A stretch of 55,563 bases of DNA from Dietzia aurantiaca (GTDB lineage Bacteria > Actinomycetota > Actinomycetes > Mycobacteriales > Mycobacteriaceae), in contig NZ_JAIFXZ010000020.1 in NCBI RefSeq assembly GCF_021033825.1, forward strand, positions 1 through 55,563. Direction: 5' to 3'. This document shows positions 5,810-14,323 of the stretch, piece by piece. The notes beneath the pieces are model-generated. The model had not been told where the DNA came from. It was given only the letters and a program-made list of their open reading frames with translations, and ran no database searches. The stretch's first letter is position 1. Each line of letters begins with the position of its first letter. The position numbers and the translations under genes are program-made.

Positions 5810-8590
5810 GTGAGCACCACGAGTCAGACCGTCGAAGCCAGTACCCCGTCCACCGCCGTCGTCGAGGACGGGCCCGCGCGTCTGCTCCTCCTGGACGGGC
5901 ACTCACTGGCGTTCCGGGCGTTCTACGCGCTGCCGGCGGAGAATTTCTCCACCGCATCGGGGCAGCACACCAACGCCGTCTACGGCTTCTTGTCCATGGT
6001 GGCGAATCTCGTGACGGAGGAGGAGCCGACGCACCTCGCGGTGGCGTTCGACGTCTCCCGTGCGACGCTGCACCGCACGGCCGAGTACCCGGAGTACAAG
6101 TCGACCCGGTCCGCTGCCCCCGAGGAGTTCAAGGGACAGGTCGAGCTCATCCAGGAGGCGCTCGTCGCGCTCGGGGTGCGGACCCTGACGCTCGAGGGCC
6201 ACGAGGCGGACGACATCATCGCCACCCTCGCCACCCAGACCGTCGCGGCGGCCCCGGGCTCGAGCACGTTCATCTGCACCGGCGACCGGGACGCTCTCCA
6301 GCTCGTCACGGACGCGGTGACGGTCCTGTATCCGGTAAAGGGGGTCTCGGAGCTCGCCCGGTACACACCGGAGGCCGTCGAGGCGAAGTACGGCGTGACC
6401 CCCGGCCAGTACCCGGACGTCGCCGCGCTGCGTGGCGACACCTCCGACAACCTGCCCGGCGTGCCCAAGGTCGGGGACAAGACGGCGGCCAAGTGGATCA
6501 CCCAGTACGGATCACTGTCCGAGCTCATCGCCCACGCCGACGAGGTCAAGGGCAAGGTCGGCGAGAGCTTCCGCGAGCACTTGCCGCAGGTGCAGCTCAA
6601 TCGCCGCATCACCGAACTGACCCGCGACCTGGACCTCGGTGTCGGGCTTCCGGATCTGGTCCGCCACGCCCCGGAGCGGGCAGACGTCAACGCGCTGTTC
6701 GACCGCCTGGAGTTCGGGCCGCAGGCCCGCGACCGCTTCCTCAAGGCGTTCCTGCCGGAGGGGGCACCCGAGCCGGTCGCCGAGGTCGCACTCGAGCAGG
6801 CCTCGGTCCTGCACGCCGGTGAGGTCTCCGACTGGCTGGCCGCGCACGCGCCGGCCGGGCAGCGGCATGGTGTCGTCGTCGTCGGACCGTCCAAGCCCGG
6901 CGCGGGCGACGCGCAGACCATCACCATCGCCGCCGCGGGCGGCGCCTCCGGCCACCTCGACCTCGCGGCGATCGGCCCCGCCGACGAGCAGGCTCTACAG
7001 GCGTGGCTCTCGGACGAGGCGGTGGCCAAGGCCCTCCACGACGCCAAGGCCGCCACCCACGCTCTCGCCGGGCGCGGCCTCGCCCTGGGCGGGGTCACGA
7101 TGGACGTGGCACTCGCCGCCTACCTGGTGCGCCCCGGCCAGCGCAGCTACGGGCTGGCCGAGTTGTACCAGCGCCACCTTCAGCGGGAGCTGCCTGAGGT
7201 CGAGGCGGGGGAGAAGCAACTGTCGCTGCTCGACGAGGAGGACGACGCCGAGGTCGAGCAGAAGAACGCCGACGCGGCGGCGACCCGCGCCCGCGCAGTA
7301 ATCGATCTGGCGGACCGTCTCGATGTGGAGCTCGAGCAGGTGCACGGCGCCCGGCTGCTCGCCGAGATGGAACTTCCGCTGGTACCGGTGCTGGCGCGGA
7401 TGGAGTCGCTCGGGATCGCGGTGGACGGTGCCGCGCTGGACGAGCTCCGCGACGGGTTCGCCGACCGTGGCCGGCAGGCGCAGGAGGCGGCGTACGCGGC
7501 CATCGGCGGTGAGCAGATCAACCTCGGCTCGCCCAAGCAGCTGCAGGTCGTGCTGTTCGAGACACTCGGCATGCCCAAGACCAAGAAGACCAAGACCGGC
7601 TACACCACCGACGCCAAGGCGCTTGAGGAGCTGCTGGCGAAGGAGACCGGCGAGACCCCCGGCCGGGCGTTCCTCGAGGCGCTGCTGCTCTACCGCGAGA
7701 CCACCAAGATGCGCACCACCGTCGAGGGGCTCATCAAGACCATCGGCGACGACCGGCGCATCCACACCACCTTCAACCAGACCGTCGCCGCCACCGGGCG
7801 GCTGTCCTCGACGGACCCCAACCTGCAGAACATCCCCGTCCGTACCGAGGACGGGCGCCGCATCCGACAGTCGTTCGTCGTGGGAAAGGGATACGACTGC
7901 CTGCTCACCGCGGATTACAGCCAGATCGAGATGCGCGTGATGGCACACCTGTCCGGTGACGAGGGGTTGATCGAGGCGTTCCGGACCGGCGAGGACCTCC
8001 ACTCGTTCGTCGGATCCCGCGCGTTCGGCGTTCCGATCGACGAGGTGACGCCGGAGCTCCGGCGCCGGGTCAAGGCCATGAGCTACGGACTGGCCTACGG
8101 CCTCAGCGCGTTCGGTCTGGCCGCGCAGCTCGGGATCAGCCAGGGGGACGCGCGGGAGCAGATGGACGCCTACTTCGCACGGTTCGGCGGGGTCCGCGAC
8201 TACCTGAAGGCCGTTGTCGAGCAGGCGCGGCGGGACGGCTACACCGAGACCCTGTTCGGTCGCCGCCGGTACCTGCCCGAGCTCAACTCGGACAACCGGC
8301 TCAAGCGGGAGAACGCCGAGCGGGCCGCACTCAATGCACCGATCCAGGGCACCGCCGCCGACATCATCAAGGCCGCCATGCTCCGGGTCGATGCCGATCT
8401 GACCGAGCGCGGGCTGAAGAGCCGGCTCCTGCTGCAGGTACACGACGAGCTCGTGGTGGAGGTCGCCGAGGGTGAGCTCGACGAGGTGCGAGACCTGGTG
8501 GTGGATCGCATGTACTCGGCCATCGAGCTGGACGTGCCGCTCGACGTGTCCACCGGCACAGGGCCCGACTGGGACGAGGCCGCGCACTGA
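5810..8590 (+). CDS. polA: DNA polymerase I
   Basis: 926 residues, usual for actinobacterial PolA. It fills gaps in repair and removes RNA primers during Okazaki fragment maturation. The N-terminal 5'-3' exonuclease shows LLLDGHSLAFRAFYALP (about 26-42), GDRDALQL and the helix-3-turn region GDTSDNLPGVPKVGDKTA (about 208-226). The middle domain lacks the DTETDSLD-type exonuclease motif, reading VVVVGPSKPG instead, so proofreading is presumably lost, as in mycobacterial PolA. Polymerase motif A is DYSQIEMRV (Asp702), motif B RRRVKAMSYGLAYGLSAFG, and motif C VHDELV (Asp879). The GTG start is supported by the -10 just upstream and by the absence of a Shine-Dalgarno. It is the first core gene right of the tRNA. 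Confidence 0.97.
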   Translation: MSTTSQTVEASTPSTAVVEDGPARLLLLDGHSLAFRAFYALPAENFSTASGQHTNAVYGFLSMVANLVTEEEPTHLAVAFDVSRATLHRTAEYPEYKSTRSAAPEEFKGQVELIQEALVALGVRTLTLEGHEADDIIATLATQTVAAAPGSSTFICTGDRDALQLVTDAVTVLYPVKGVSELARYTPEAVEAKYGVTPGQYPDVAALRGDTSDNLPGVPKVGDKTAAKWITQYGSLSELIAHADEVKGKVGESFREHLPQVQLNRRITELTRDLDLGVGLPDLVRHAPERADVNALFDRLEFGPQARDRFLKAFLPEGAPEPVAEVALEQASVLHAGEVSDWLAAHAPAGQRHGVVVVGPSKPGAGDAQTITIAAAGGASGHLDLAAIGPADEQALQAWLSDEAVAKALHDAKAATHALAGRGLALGGVTMDVALAAYLVRPGQRSYGLAELYQRHLQRELPEVEAGEKQLSLLDEEDDAEVEQKNADAAATRARAVIDLADRLDVELEQVHGARLLAEMELPLVPVLARMESLGIAVDGAALDELRDGFADRGRQAQEAAYAAIGGEQINLGSPKQLQVVLFETLGMPKTKKTKTGYTTDAKALEELLAKETGETPGRAFLEALLLYRETTKMRTTVEGLIKTIGDDRRIHTTFNQTVAATGRLSSTDPNLQNIPVRTEDGRRIRQSFVVGKGYDCLLTADYSQIEMRVMAHLSGDEGLIEAFRTGEDLHSFVGSRAFGVPIDEVTPELRRRVKAMSYGLAYGLSAFGLAAQLGISQGDAREQMDAYFARFGGVRDYLKAVVEQARRDGYTETLFGRRRYLPELNSDNRLKRENAERAALNAPIQGTAADIIKAAMLRVDADLTERGLKSRLLLQVHDELVVEVAEGELDEVRDLVVDRMYSAIELDVPLDVSTGTGPDWDEAAH

Positions 8591-8662
8591 ACCCCGGACG
8601 GGTTCCCGATCCGTCCACGTTCAGATCCCGTACCGACCCCGATCCGATACGGCCGATTCATT

Positions 8663-8690
8663 TTGTGCCGATCCCCGGATGCCCTAGGTT
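8663..8690 (+). promoter_or_regulatory. Candidate promoter of the amino-acid ABC operon
   Basis: TTGTGC (8663-8668) and TAGGTT (8685-8690) are spaced 16 bases apart in the 139-base gap after polA. It would give a leader of about 33 bases carrying GAAAGG before ATG 8730. Confidence 0.45.
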
Positions 8691-8729
8691 CATTGCAGAT
8701 TCGGCTAAACAACGCCTGAAAGGCCTGTC

Positions 8730-9629
8730 ATGACCTTCACTTCACGGCGCGGGATGCGTGCCGCGCTGGCCATGTCCGCCACCGCGGCCCTCGTGCTCAC
8801 CGGTTGCACCACCAACACCGAGGGGCCGGAAGACTCCGGTGAGCCACGTGAGGAGGTGGCCGTGGAGGTGAACGACGAGATCGCCGCGCTCGTCCCGGCG
8901 GACCTGCGCGAGCGGGGGGTCATCGTGATCGGCACCAACACCCCGTACGCGCCCAACGAGTTCAAGGACGAGAACGGCGAGATCGTCGGCTTCGACATCG
9001 ACGTGATGGATGCCGTCGCCGCGGTCATGGGCCTGGAAGCGGATTTCCGCGAGTCGGATTTCGAGAAGATCATCCCCGCCATCGAGGGCGGCACCATGGA
9101 CATGGGCGCCTCCTCGTTCACGGTCAACGCCGAGCGGCTCGAGACCGTCGACTTCGTGACCTACTTCGAGGCCGGGATCCAGTGGGCCGCCGCCGCGGGC
9201 ACCGACGTGAATCCGGATGACGCGTGCGGGCTGCGGGTCGCCGTCCAGCGCACTACCGTCTCCGACCAGGAGGACGTGCCCGCACGCAGCGAAGCCTGTG
9301 TCGCCGCGGGCAAGCCCGCGATCACGAAGGTCCAGTTCGACACCCAGGACGAGGCCTCCACCGCCGTCGCGCTGGGCAAGGTCGACGCCATGTCGGCGGA
9401 CTCGCCGATCTCGGCGTACGCGGTCAAGCAGTCCGGCGGAAAGATGCAGCTCGTCGGCGAGGTGTTCGACTCGGCGCCGTACGGCTGGCCCGTGCGTAAG
9501 GGCAACGAGCTGGCCGTGGCCCTGCAGGCGGCCGCGAACGAGCTCATCGAATCCGGTGACTTCGAGACCATCGCCGCCAACTGGGGCGTCGAGAACGGGC
9601 TGATCTCCCAGTCCGAGATCCGGGAGTGA
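8730..9629 (+). CDS. Amino-acid ABC transporter substrate-binding lipoprotein
   Basis: 299 residues. A signal peptide ends in the lipobox LVLTGC, so Cys26 would be lipidated and the protein held outside the membrane. The mature part is a solute-binding family 3 domain, with VIVIGTNTPYAPNEFKDENG near its start, GFDIDVMDAVAA, and a C-terminal lobe ending IAANWGVENG. The family captures polar amino acids and hands them to the cognate permease. The permease and ATPase genes follow at once (7-base gap, then a 4-base overlap), forming a complete importer. The ligand cannot be told from sequence; glutamine, glutamate, histidine or arginine are all possible. Confidence 0.9.
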   Translation: MTFTSRRGMRAALAMSATAALVLTGCTTNTEGPEDSGEPREEVAVEVNDEIAALVPADLRERGVIVIGTNTPYAPNEFKDENGEIVGFDIDVMDAVAAVMGLEADFRESDFEKIIPAIEGGTMDMGASSFTVNAERLETVDFVTYFEAGIQWAAAAGTDVNPDDACGLRVAVQRTTVSDQEDVPARSEACVAAGKPAITKVQFDTQDEASTAVALGKVDAMSADSPISAYAVKQSGGKMQLVGEVFDSAPYGWPVRKGNELAVALQAAANELIESGDFETIAANWGVENGLISQSEIRE

Positions 9630-9636
9630 CCGCTCC

Positions 9637-10635
9637 GTGAGCAGCACGGAAACGGGCACCGGAACACACTCGGGGTCGGCGCCCACACCGATCAAGGCGG
9701 TGCCGCTGCGGCATCCCTGGCGATGGGTCTCCGCGGTCGTCGTCCTGGCCCTGGCGTTCCTGTTCATCTGGGGCGCCGCCACCAACCCCGCCTACGGGTG
9801 GGACACCTACGGTCGGTACCTGTTCGACACCCGGTTCGGTACCGCGGCGTTCTACACCATCGCGCTGACGCTGCTGTCGATGATCCTCGCGGTGGTCCTC
9901 GGCATCGTCCTGTCGGTGATGCGGATGAGCAGCAATCCGGTGCTCAAGTCGGTCGCCTGGGTCTACCTGTGGATCTTCCGTGGGACACCGGTCTACGTCC
10001 AGCTGCTGTTCTGGGGTCTGGTCTTCACTATCTACCGGCAGGTCCAGTTCGGGATCCCGTTCACCGACATCCAGTTCATCCGGTTCGACGACACGATGGT
10101 CCTCTACTCGGCCTTCTGGCTCGCCGTGATCGGTCTGGCGATGAATGAGGCCGCCTACATGGCGGAGATCGTCCGCGCCGGCATCTCGTCGGTTCCGGAA
10201 GGGCAGGCCGAGGCGTCCACGGCGCTGGGTATGTCCTGGGGTCAGACGATGCGTCGGACGATCCTCCCGCAGGCGATGCGGGTGATCATCCCGCCGACAG
10301 GCAACGAGTTCATCTCGATGCTCAAGACGACCTCGCTCGTGGTGGCGATCCCGTTCTCCGGGGAGTTGTACGGGCAGGCCCGCGACATCTCCGGGGTCAA
10401 CTTTCAGCCCATCCCGTTGCTGCTCGTGGCGGCCACCTGGTACCTGGTGATCACCAGCGTCCTCATGGTGGGCCAGCACTACCTCGAGAAGCGGTTCTCC
10501 CGCGGTGCGACCCGGAAGCTGACCGGCAAGCAGTTGCGGGCGTTGGCCGATGCCGAGGGGCTGACCCCGTCGTCACTGGCCGCCAGCGGGGCCGCGGGTC
10601 CGACCGTCACCGATCAGCCCGGGGGGAACCGATGA
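9637..10635 (+). CDS. Amino-acid ABC transporter permease
   Basis: 332 residues from GTG 9637. It is an inner-membrane HisM/GlnP-type permease. A cytoplasmic N-terminus precedes a first hydrophobic helix ([16 protein letters not shown]), then the transport domain from about residue 65 ([19 protein letters not shown]) with [14 protein letters not shown]. The ATPase-coupling EAA loop reads [20 protein letters not shown], followed by [22 protein letters not shown] hydrophilic C-terminal tail of about 45 residues is longer than usual. It starts 7 bases after the binding-protein gene and overlaps the ATPase gene by ATGA, so the three genes are cotranscribed. Confidence 0.92.
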   Translation: MSSTETGTGTHSGSAPTPIKAVPLRHPWRWVSAVVVLALAFLFIWGAATNPAYGWDTYGRYLFDTRFGTAAFYTIALTLLSMILAVVLGIVLSVMRMSSNPVLKSVAWVYLWIFRGTPVYVQLLFWGLVFTIYRQVQFGIPFTDIQFIRFDDTMVLYSAFWLAVIGLAMNEAAYMAEIVRAGISSVPEGQAEASTALGMSWGQTMRRTILPQAMRVIIPPTGNEFISMLKTTSLVVAIPFSGELYGQARDISGVNFQPIPLLLVAATWYLVITSVLMVGQHYLEKRFSRGATRKLTGKQLRALADAEGLTPSSLAASGAAGPTVTDQPGGNR

Positions 10636-11393
10636 CGCCGATGGTCAAGGCCGACCAGGTAGTGAAGAACTTCGGGTCGCTGGAGGTTCTCAAGGGCATC
10701 GACCTCGAGGTGGGCGCCGGCGAGGTGCTGTGCCTCGTCGGTCCGTCCGGCTCGGGCAAGTCGACGTTCCTGCGGTGCATCAACCACCTGGAGAAGGTCG
10801 ATGCGGGACGCCTGCACGTCGACGGCTCGCTGGTGGGATACCGGCAGAAGGGCGACAAGCTCTACGAGATCTCACCCAAGGAGGCCGCCCGGCAGCGCCG
10901 CGAGATCGGGATGGTGTTCCAGCACTTCAACCTCTTCCCGCATCGCACCGCACTCGAGAACATCATCGAGGCGCCGATGCTGGTGAAGGGCGAATCCCGC
11001 CCGACGGCCACCGAGCGGGCCCGGAGACTTCTGGAGACGGTCGGCCTCGCGGCCAAGGCCGACGCCTTCCCCGCTCAGCTCTCGGGCGGACAACAGCAGC
11101 GGGTGGCCATCGCACGAGCGCTGGCGATGGAGCCGAAGCTCATGCTGTTCGACGAGCCCACCTCGGCACTCGACCCGGAGTTGGTCGGCGAGGTGCTCGC
11201 CGTGATGCGGGATCTCGCCGAGGCCGGGATGACCATGGTCGTGGTGACCCACGAGATGGGCTTCGCCAGAGAGGTCGCCGACACCGTCGCGTTCATGGAC
11301 AACGGGGTCGTGGTCGAGTCCGGCAAGCCCGCGGACGTGCTCGGAGCGCCCACCCAGCAGCGGACGAAGGACTTCCTGTCGAAGATCCTGTGA
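10632..11393 (+). CDS. Amino-acid ABC transporter ATP-binding protein
   Basis: 253 residues, GlnQ/HisP type. It hydrolyses ATP to drive the importer encoded upstream. Walker A is GPSGSGKST, the Q-loop FQHFNLFPH, the signature [14 protein letters not shown], Walker [14 protein letters not shown] and the switch His is in VTHEMGFA. An insert between Walker A and the Q-loop ([20 protein letters not shown]) is usual in this subfamily. The ATG overlaps the permease stop (ATGA). A strong hairpin 21 bases beyond the stop probably ends the operon. Confidence 0.94.
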   Translation: MTPMVKADQVVKNFGSLEVLKGIDLEVGAGEVLCLVGPSGSGKSTFLRCINHLEKVDAGRLHVDGSLVGYRQKGDKLYEISPKEAARQRREIGMVFQHFNLFPHRTALENIIEAPMLVKGESRPTATERARRLLETVGLAAKADAFPAQLSGGQQQRVAIARALAMEPKLMLFDEPTSALDPELVGEVLAVMRDLAEAGMTMVVVTHEMGFAREVADTVAFMDNGVVVESGKPADVLGAPTQQRTKDFLSKIL

Positions 11394-11414
11394 CCGCCGA
11401 TGCCGCCTGATCGC

Positions 11415-11448
11415 GTCCCCTCGAGTGCTCTCGCCCGCGAGGGGACGT
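11415..11448 (+). terminator. Hairpin terminator of the ABC operon
   Basis: A 10-bp perfect stem, CGTCCCCTCG with CGAGGGGACG, around a 14-base loop, 21 bases after the ATPase stop. No clear T-run. It also faces the 3' end of the convergent methyltransferase gene and may serve both. Confidence 0.6.
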
Positions 11449-11494
11449 GTGTATCAGGACGGCGGGTGGTCACCGAACGGGCGGCCTCGCGATG

Positions 11495-12298
11495 TCAGGG
11501 AAGCGTGGCCACGAAGATCGCGGTGCCGGGGAAGATCCCCCCGCGCAGAGGGCTCCACTGGCCCCACTCCCGGTCCAGCCACTCGGGCCACTCAGGCTCG
11601 ATGAGATCCCGGACGTCGAAGCCGGCCGCGACCAGCTCCCGGATCCGATCGCCCACGGTCCGATGGTGTTCGACGTAGGTGAGCTCACCGTCGTCGTACT
11701 CCGTGTAGGGCGACCTGTCGAAGTACGGGAAGACGGCGACGAGCCCGTCGACGCCCGGGTCGTCGCGGAAGATCCACCGCATCGGATGGTTGACGGAGAA
11801 CACGAAGCGCCCTCCCGGACGGAGCACCCTGGCGGCCTCGGCCATCACGCGGGCAGAATCCGCGACGAACGGGATCGCGCCGAAGGCGGAGAACGCCACA
11901 TCGAAGCTGTCGTCGGCGAAGGGCAGCCGCCCGGCGTCGGCCTGGATCAGAGGAACCGATGCGGCCGGGCCGGTGGACCTGCTCGCGGCCTCCGCGCCCA
12001 CGCGGAGCATGCCCGCGGAGAGGTCGACCGCCACGGCCCGGGCGCCGCGGCCGGCGATCCAGCGAGCGCAGGGCGCCGAACCGCTACCGATCTCGAGGAC
12101 ATCGCGGTCCTCGACCTCGCCCAGCAACCGCCAGTCGCCCTCGTGCAGGCCTTCCGGGCACCAGACGAACTCGCCGTCGGGGGAGTGGGCGCCGAGAAAG
12201 TCCCCGTGGGTGGCGTGATATTCAGTGGCCTCGGAATCCCACCACGTGCGGGAGGCGCGGACAGACTCTCCATGTCCAGGGGGGTTTGTGGACGTCAC
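11495..12298 (-). CDS. Class I SAM-dependent methyltransferase
   Basis: 267 residues from GTG 12298, chosen because TACGCT lies 6 bases upstream; a longer frame reaches 12355 without support. The Rossmann SAM-binding core is plain: motif I DVLEIGSGSAPCARWIA, the acidic end of strand 2 AVAVDLSAGML, motif II-III QADAGRLPFADDSFDVAFSA, and a methyltransferase-11-like stretch ARVLRPGGRFVFSVNHPMR. A second half rich in aromatic and acidic residues (PYFDRSPYTEYDD, EPEWPEWLDREWG) probably forms the substrate lid. The substrate is unknown. It is divergent from rpsA. Confidence 0.85.
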   Translation of the reverse strand: MTSTNPPGHGESVRASRTWWDSEATEYHATHGDFLGAHSPDGEFVWCPEGLHEGDWRLLGEVEDRDVLEIGSGSAPCARWIAGRGARAVAVDLSAGMLRVGAEAASRSTGPAASVPLIQADAGRLPFADDSFDVAFSAFGAIPFVADSARVMAEAARVLRPGGRFVFSVNHPMRWIFRDDPGVDGLVAVFPYFDRSPYTEYDDGELTYVEHHRTVGDRIRELVAAGFDVRDLIEPEWPEWLDREWGQWSPLRGGIFPGTAIFVATLP

Positions 12299-12304
12299 GC
12301 TGGA

Positions 12305-12310
12305 AGCGTA
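12305..12310 (-). promoter_or_regulatory. -10 hexamer for leaderless methyltransferase gene
   Basis: TACGCT on the minus strand, six bases before GTG 12298. There is no Shine-Dalgarno in between. Confidence 0.5.
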
Positions 12311-12356
12311 CAGTTGACGGTCGCGTGCGTACACGCTCGCGTTTTTCCCGCCCACC

Positions 12357-12362
12357 TACGAT
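12357..12362 (+). promoter_or_regulatory. Candidate -10 of rpsA
   Basis: TACGAT fits TANNNT and lies 28 bases before the rpsA ATG, leaving a short leader with GGAG (12376-12379). No convincing -35 at standard spacing. Confidence 0.4.
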
Positions 12363-12390
12363 TCCTATCCACCTCGGAGCACCCCACCAT

Positions 12391-13863
12391 ATGACCACCA
12401 ACACCACGTCCCCGCAGGTAGCCGTCAACGACATCGGCTCCGCCGAGGACTTCCTCGCCGCCATCGACGCCACGATCAAGTACTTCAACGATGGTGACAT
12501 CGTCGAGGGCACGATCGTCAAGGTTGACCGCGACGAGGTTCTGCTCGACATCGGCTACAAGACCGAGGGCGTCATCCCCTCGCGTGAGCTGTCCATCAAG
12601 CACGATGTCGACCCCGGTGAGGTCGTCGAGGTGGGCGATGAGGTCGAGGCTCTGGTCCTCACCAAGGAGGACAAGGACGGACGTCTGATCCTGTCCAAGA
12701 AGCGCGCCCAGTACGAGCGTGCCTGGGGCACCATCGAGGAGCTCAAGGAGAAGGACGAGGCCGTCAAGGGCACCGTCATCGAGGTCGTCAAGGGCGGCCT
12801 CATCCTCGATATCGGCCTCCGTGGCTTCCTCCCCGCCTCGCTGGTGGAGATGCGCCGCGTCCGCGACCTCCTGCCCTACGTGGGCAAGGAGCTCGAGGCG
12901 AAGATCATCGAGCTGGACAAGAACCGCAACAACGTCGTGCTCTCGCGCCGTGCATGGCTCGAGCAGACCCAGTCCGAGGTCCGCTCCGAGTTCCTGCACC
13001 AGCTGCAGAAGGGCCAGGTCCGCAAGGGCGTCGTGTCCTCGATCGTCAACTTCGGTGCGTTCGTGGACCTCGGCGGCGTCGACGGCCTCGTCCACGTCTC
13101 CGAGCTGTCCTGGAAGCACATCGATCACCCGTCCGAGGTCGTCGAGGTCGGTCAGGAGGTCACCGTCGAGGTTCTCGACGTCGACCTGGACCGCGAGCGC
13201 GTCTCCCTGTCGCTCAAGGCGACGCAGGAGGATCCGTGGCGGCACTTCGCCCGGACCCACGCGATCGGCCAGATCGTCCCGGGCAAGGTCACCAAGCTCG
13301 TTCCCTTCGGCGCGTTCGTGCGCGTCGAGGAGGGCATCGAGGGCCTGGTGCACATCTCCGAGCTGGCCGAGCGCCACGTGGAGGTCCCGGACCAGGTTGT
13401 GTCCGTGGGCGACGACGCCATGGTGAAGGTCATCGACATCGACCTCGATCGTCGTCGTATCTCGCTCTCGCTGAAGCAGGCGGACGAGGACTACACCGAG
13501 GAGTTCGACCCGTCGAAGTACGGCATGGCCGACAGCTACGACGAGGCCGGCAACTACATCTTCCCCGAGGGCTTCGATCCCGAGACCAACGAGTGGCTCG
13601 AGGGCTTCGAGAAGCAGCGTGAGGAGTGGGAGGCCCGCTACGCCGAGGCCGAGCGTCGTCACAAGATGCACACCGCCCAGATCGAGAAGGGACGCGCCGC
13701 CGCCGCGGAGGCCGCCGAGGCCGCGCCGACCAACTACTCGTCGGAGTCCGCTCCGGCCTCGCGTCCGGCCGCCGAGGCCAGCCAGGCCGAGTCGACCAGC
13801 GGTTCGCTGGCGTCGGACGAGCAGCTCGCCGCCCTGCGCGCGAAGCTGGCCGGCGGCGAGTGA
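12391..13863 (+). CDS. rpsA: 30S ribosomal protein S1
   Basis: 490 residues from ATG 12391, preceded by GGAG. S1 binds mRNA at the 30S platform and helps initiation on structured messages. Four S1 (OB-fold) repeats are visible, beginning near residues 36 (GDIVEGTIVKVDRDEVLLDIG), 123 (KGTVIEVVKGGLILDIG), 209 (KGVVSSIVNFGAFVDLGGVDG) and 294 (PGKVTKLVPFGAFVRVEEGIEG), each ending in the usual S-x-K/R. The C-terminal part (from about 385) is a charged helix and an Ala/Ser-rich tail, like other actinobacterial S1 proteins, which have four rather than six domains. A longer upstream frame is spurious. Confidence 0.97.
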   Translation: MTTNTTSPQVAVNDIGSAEDFLAAIDATIKYFNDGDIVEGTIVKVDRDEVLLDIGYKTEGVIPSRELSIKHDVDPGEVVEVGDEVEALVLTKEDKDGRLILSKKRAQYERAWGTIEELKEKDEAVKGTVIEVVKGGLILDIGLRGFLPASLVEMRRVRDLLPYVGKELEAKIIELDKNRNNVVLSRRAWLEQTQSEVRSEFLHQLQKGQVRKGVVSSIVNFGAFVDLGGVDGLVHVSELSWKHIDHPSEVVEVGQEVTVEVLDVDLDRERVSLSLKATQEDPWRHFARTHAIGQIVPGKVTKLVPFGAFVRVEEGIEGLVHISELAERHVEVPDQVVSVGDDAMVKVIDIDLDRRRISLSLKQADEDYTEEFDPSKYGMADSYDEAGNYIFPEGFDPETNEWLEGFEKQREEWEARYAEAERRHKMHTAQIEKGRAAAAEAAEAAPTNYSSESAPASRPAAEASQAESTSGSLASDEQLAALRAKLAGGE

Positions 13864-13905
13864 TCCTCGTTGCCCTGAGGCGCTAGCCGTCTCGTAGCAC
13901 TCAGC

Positions 13906-13949
13906 ACGGCCCCGGCCCGCTCCCGAAACAGGGGAGCGGCCGGGGCCGT
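13906..13949 (+). terminator. Terminator after rpsA
   Basis: A GC-rich hairpin with about 18 pairs and a single bulge (13906-13924 with 13932-13949), 42 bases after the rpsA stop, without a T-run. Bases 13950-14216 hold nothing recognisable. Confidence 0.7.
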
Positions 13950-14216
13950 CGCCAATTTGCCGACCGCCCGCGGGTTTGGTGAGCGTGGCAGAGCCGGAGC
14001 GCGCGTGTGACGCGTCGCGCGGGCGCGAACGGGGCTGGAGCCTCGTCGCGCCTGGCACGCGGCCGCGGTGAGGTATACGACGACGACGACGAGGTCATCG
14101 GGCGCCGAGGATGCCCACAGCCCCGGGCCCGTCCTCCGCGCTCTGCCCGAGGGGTGACTGAGGCGGGAGGAGCCGGTGAGGGCGCAGCGGCGTTCCCGGG
14201 TGGTTGCTCGAAATGA

Positions 14217-14258
14217 ACTCACCGGCGCCGGAGGCATATAGCTCCGACGCCGGTGAGT
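14217..14258 (-). terminator. Terminator after first DUF4185 gene
   Basis: ACTCACCGGCG and CGCCGGTGAGT pair perfectly, extended by five inner pairs after one mismatch, around the loop GCATATAG. It lies 65 bases past the stop of the minus-strand DUF4185 gene. Confidence 0.65.
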
Positions 14259-14323
14259 GTTCGTCGTACGCGCCTTTCAGGAGCGCACGGCTGTGGGTCC
14301 GCGGTTCACCGACCGAGGGCGGT

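Noticed and set aside
6995-8587. 530-residue minus-strand ORF inside polA
   Set aside because: Antisense shadow of a conserved gene; His/Gly/Leu/Arg-rich composition typical of such frames.
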